Assembly (NCBI GenBank): GCA_018902765.1
Contig: JAHIQC010000231.1
Span: forward strand, 1 to 6,580
Origin: Actinomycetota bacterium
GTDB taxonomy: Bacteria > Actinomycetota > Coriobacteriia > Anaerosomatales > JAHIQC01
Length of the DNA: 6,580 bases
Direction of reading: 5' to 3'
Below, in pieces: positions 4,836 through 6,580 of this stretch; position 1 is the stretch's first letter; each line of letters starts with the position of its first letter. A program made the translations under genes and the position numbers. Below the pieces are notes generated by a model. It saw only the letters and a list, made by a program, of their open reading frames with translations, was not told where the DNA came from and did no database searches.

Positions 4836-5501
4836 TCATTCCCCCGTCAGGGCCTTCTTGAGCGCGCGCTCGCGCTCAACGTTCGTAAACGCAATGACCA
4901 CGTCTCCGGGCTGGAGCTGCGTGTCACCATGCACCGTGACGATGTCGTCCCCACGCACAAGCGCCACGAGGATGCAGTCCGATGGCAGGTTCAGCGCGGC
5001 GACTTCCTTGCCGCACACAACGCACCGATCCATCGGCAGCTCGATTTCCACGATGGCCATGTTGCCCTTGCGAAGTGCGATAAGCGTGCGGATATCCCCG
5101 ACAGTCGCCTCCTCCTCGATCATGCGGGAAATGATCGTGGTCGAGGAGATGGCTTCTATGCCGAGGAGATTGAAAATGCGCTCGTTTTTCGGGTTGTTCA
5201 CACGCGCGATGGCGCGAGGAACGCCGAAGGCGACCTTGGACAGTTGGCAGGCGACGAGGTTGTCGTCGTCGTCACCGGTCGAGGAGACGAACACGTCCGC
5301 GCGCGAGACGCCTGCGTCCTCAAGATAGGCGGCATCACAACCGTCGCCGTGGATGATGAGCGCGCTTTGAGGCAGCTCGCTTCCAAGCTTGTGGACGATC
5401 TCGTCGCGCTTCTCGATGATGGCGACATCGTGACCGGAATCGATCATCGTTCGCGCCAGATACGAAGCGACCTTACCGCCACCATTGATGACGATGTACA
5501 C
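4836..5501 (-). CDS. trkA: TrkA-family RCK regulatory protein, second copy
   Basis: TrkA proteins form cytoplasmic rings that bind nucleotides and gate TrkH. The product has 221 residues, with one RCK-N Rossmann domain (about 1-130) and one RCK-C domain (about 137-221). E. coli TrkA has two of each in one chain. The dinucleotide motif reads INGGGKVASYLA (residues 5-16), with Ala12 where the last glycine of GxGxxG is usual. Glu30 occupies the ribose-contact position. The RCK-C domain carries Cys160, Cys163 and Cys176 (RCVVCGKEV ... PSDC), an unusual set. The GTG start at 5501-5499 lies three bases after the previous gene's stop, behind GGAGGAG. Paired single-RCK TrkA genes also occur in mycobacteria (ceoB/ceoC). 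Confidence 0.94.
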   Translation of the reverse strand: MYIVINGGGKVASYLARTMIDSGHDVAIIEKRDEIVHKLGSELPQSALIIHGDGCDAAYLEDAGVSRADVFVSSTGDDDDNLVACQLSKVAFGVPRAIARVNNPKNERIFNLLGIEAISSTTIISRMIEEEATVGDIRTLIALRKGNMAIVEIELPMDRCVVCGKEVAALNLPSDCILVALVRGDDIVTVHGDTQLQPGDVVIAFTNVERERALKKALTGE

Positions 5502-5504
5502 GGC

Positions 5505-6146
5505 TCACTCCTCCATGAAGCGCTCGAGCTTCGGGAACGTCTCGTCCTTGACCGAGGCGACGATGATGTCGCCCGCATGCAGCGCTGTGCCGTTCTCCGG
5601 CACAAACATCGAATCTCCCCTGGCGACCACGGCTATGCGGAAGCGACGGTCTATCTCGATGTCGCCCACGGTCTTGCCTTCGACGGCGGCGCTGGCCTTG
5701 AACTGAACGACCTCCACATCGCCTACGCTTGCCAGGTGATGGCCGTGTCCGGCCATGATCTTATCCAGGAGGGTCTCGGCCACGAGAGTCGTGCCGCAGA
5801 CGTAGTCCAAGCCGAGCTGCTGATAGGTGCGCTCGCGGACCGGGTTGTACAAGCGGGCCACAGCGTGGGGCACGTTGAATATCTTGCGCGCCACCTCGGT
5901 AGCCATGAGGTTCGTGTTGTCGAGATTGGTGACGGCGGCGAATGCATCGCAGTCGCGAGTGCCCGCCTCCTCAAGAACCTCCTCGTCGAAACCAAGGCCC
6001 TTGATCGTCACGCCGTTGAAAGTCGTCCCAAGGCGCTTGAATGATTCGGCGTCTCTATCGATGACCACTACGTTGTGTCCCTCTACGGATAACAAGGTCG
6101 CCAACTGCGACCCGACCCGTCCACACCCCACCACCACGACGTTCAT
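5505..6146 (-). CDS. trkA: TrkA-family RCK regulatory protein, first copy
   Basis: This is the first gene of the potassium-uptake operon. The product has 213 residues: an RCK-N Rossmann domain (about 1-130) with an intact GCGRVGS motif (residues 7-13) and Asp30 at the ribose-binding position, then an RCK-C domain (about 140-213) including VEGKTVGDIEID and the LHAGDIIVAS strand. Complete nucleotide-binding residues here, against a changed motif in the second copy, suggest that the two form an asymmetric pair. The start is ATG at 6146-6144. Its Shine-Dalgarno is weak: GGGAGG lies about 14 bases upstream and only GGGA is closer. No in-frame alternative is better. A promoter with a perfect -35 is at 6203-6231. 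Confidence 0.95.
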   Translation of the reverse strand: MNVVVVGCGRVGSQLATLLSVEGHNVVVIDRDAESFKRLGTTFNGVTIKGLGFDEEVLEEAGTRDCDAFAAVTNLDNTNLMATEVARKIFNVPHAVARLYNPVRERTYQQLGLDYVCGTTLVAETLLDKIMAGHGHHLASVGDVEVVQFKASAAVEGKTVGDIEIDRRFRIAVVARGDSMFVPENGTALHAGDIIVASVKDETFPKLERFMEE

Positions 6147-6202
6147 ATGTCCCGAACACGCCTCCCGACGCCTGAACTCAGCGTGTCAGCAATGATTTCG
6201 TG

Positions 6203-6231
6203 ACGCTACTCCTGGCATACCCCCGTGTCAA
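6203..6231 (-). promoter_or_regulatory. Predicted promoter of the trkA-trkA-trkH operon
   Basis: On the minus strand TTGACA (6231-6226) is a perfect -35. TAGCGT (6208-6203) follows after exactly 17 bases and is a weak -10 with three of six matches. Transcription would begin near 6196, about 50 bases before the first trkA. That leader is too short for a ydaO-type c-di-AMP riboswitch, and I see none. Confidence 0.55.
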
Positions 6232-6240
6232 CACATCCCA

Positions 6241-6284
6241 GGAAACACGAAACGGGCTCCGAAGCGTCATCGCACGGAGCCCGT
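6241..6284 (-). terminator. Intrinsic terminator after the DUF5679 gene
   Basis: ACGGGCTCCG and CGGAGCCCGT (6275-6284 and 6252-6261) form a perfect 10-bp stem. Its 13-base loop can close further with GCG/CGC. On the minus strand it is followed by TTTCGTGTTTCC. It lies about 22 bases beyond the stop codon of the small gene and before the trk promoter. Confidence 0.9.
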
Positions 6285-6306
6285 CCCAAGCTGTTACCAG
6301 CGTGTC

Positions 6307-6456
6307 TTAGTTAGCACCGATCTTGAAGATCTTGGTACCACAGTCAGGGCAGAGGCCCTGGGTGGCCGGACGGCCGTTCTTCATCGTGATGCTGGCGGCG
6401 TCCTTGATCTCCTTCTTGGCCTTGCACTTAACGCAGTAGCCTTCCTTCGCAGCCAT
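6307..6456 (-). CDS. Small four-cysteine zinc-ribbon protein, DUF5679 type
   Basis: The product has 49 residues and opens MAAKEGYCVKCKAKKEIKD. Cys8-x2-Cys11 and Cys36-x2-Cys39 form two knuckles of a likely zinc ribbon. The conserved middle MKNGRPATQGLCPDCGTKIFKIG matches what I recall of DUF5679, a family of short proteins of unknown role found mostly in Gram-positive bacteria. The ATG at 6456-6454 has a good Shine-Dalgarno (AGAGGAG) about seven bases upstream, and the gene ends with TAA. It is a single-gene unit with its own promoter, structured leader and strong terminator, which suggests steady high expression. Metal binding is inferred from the cysteines; the cellular job is unknown. Confidence 0.9.
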   Translation of the reverse strand: MAAKEGYCVKCKAKKEIKDAASITMKNGRPATQGLCPDCGTKIFKIGAN

Positions 6457-6486
6457 ACACTGCTCCTCTCAAAGTAGCAACAGGTC

Positions 6487-6534
6487 CCCGAGCTTTCCGC
6501 TCGGATGCCAGGTACCGGGTCTCCCCAACTCGGG
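6487..6534 (-). promoter_or_regulatory. Structured 5' leader of the DUF5679 gene with alternative pairings
   Basis: In the untranslated leader CCGAGC (6499-6504 on the minus strand) pairs perfectly with GCTCGG (6488-6493) around a 5-base loop. The same CTCGGG stretch (6487-6492) can instead pair with CCCGAG at 6529-6534. The two folds exclude each other. I do not recognise a known riboswitch class. The region is GC-rich, so chance pairing is possible. Confidence 0.35.
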
Positions 6535-6548
6535 CCGGGCCACTTAGC

Positions 6549-6576
6549 AGTTTACACTTCTTCAGCCGCTTGTCAT
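6549..6576 (-). promoter_or_regulatory. Predicted promoter of the DUF5679 gene
   Basis: On the minus strand ATGACA (6576-6571, five of six matches to TTGACA) and TAAACT (6554-6549, four of six to TATAAT) are spaced by 16 bases. The 5' leader would be about 85 bases. It is the most AT-rich part of the region upstream of the gene. Confidence 0.5.
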
Positions 6577-6580
6577 GCCT

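Noticed and set aside
4788..6044. Long plus-strand open frame opposite both trkA genes (418 codons)
   Set aside because: It is antisense to two clear RCK proteins, has no recognisable domain, and reflects the GC-rich codon pattern of the opposite strand.
6147..6196. c-di-AMP (ydaO) riboswitch before the trk operon
   Set aside because: Such elements are common before potassium transport genes, but the leader here is only about 50 bases and lacks the needed helices.

Overview
This window is about 6.6 kb of GC-rich bacterial chromosome. Every gene I can support lies on the minus strand, so reading order runs from high to low coordinates. The likely source is an actinomycetote, possibly a Coriobacteriia-like lineage. 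Three things suggest this: two single-domain TrkA proteins beside a TrkH, two CGAAC-N4-GTTCG LexA-type operators (the form used by Actinomycetota and Bacillota), and a small DUF5679 zinc-ribbon gene. The phylum is an inference and the class a guess. No mobile element, CRISPR array, integrase or clear sign of horizontal transfer was seen.

Layout, read in the direction of transcription. (1) 6549-6576: a promoter, then a structured leader, a 49-residue four-cysteine protein of the DUF5679 type (6307-6456) and a strong intrinsic terminator (6241-6284). (2) 6203-6231: a promoter with a perfect -35, driving a tightly packed potassium-uptake operon: trkA copy 1 (5505-6146), trkA copy 2 (4836-5501), an easily overlooked 48-codon single-helix membrane ORF (4686-4832), trkH (3173-4675) and a secreted, membrane-anchored OB-fold-like protein (2580-3173). 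Neighbouring genes are 3 to 10 bases apart or overlap by one base. (3) tRNA-Gly(CCC) (2463-2538) with its own promoter and intrinsic terminator. (4) A control region with two nearly identical LexA-type SOS operators (2326-2339 and 2373-2386), followed by a secreted M23-family LytM-like protein with a C-terminal membrane helix (1260-2279). (5) A promoter whose extended -10 contains the stop codon of the M23 gene, then rpsF (885-1178), ssb (398-817) and rpsR (59-322), and the first 18 codons of a downstream gene (1-54).

How it fits together. The two RCK proteins are expected to form the nucleotide-sensing ring that gates the TrkH channel. The small membrane ORF and the OB-fold protein are candidate accessory parts. 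The rpsF-ssb-rpsR group is the conserved ribosomal and replication cluster, and its untranslated stretches carry several perfect inverted repeats. The most notable result is the pair of SOS operators before an envelope-hydrolase-like gene. This resembles in principle the SOS-induced division or wall factors YneA, DivS and ChiZ, but uses a different protein family. The lack of a visible terminator means SOS transcription could also run into ssb. No untranslated stretch exceeds 300 bases; the longest, 2280-2462, holds the operators and the tRNA terminator.
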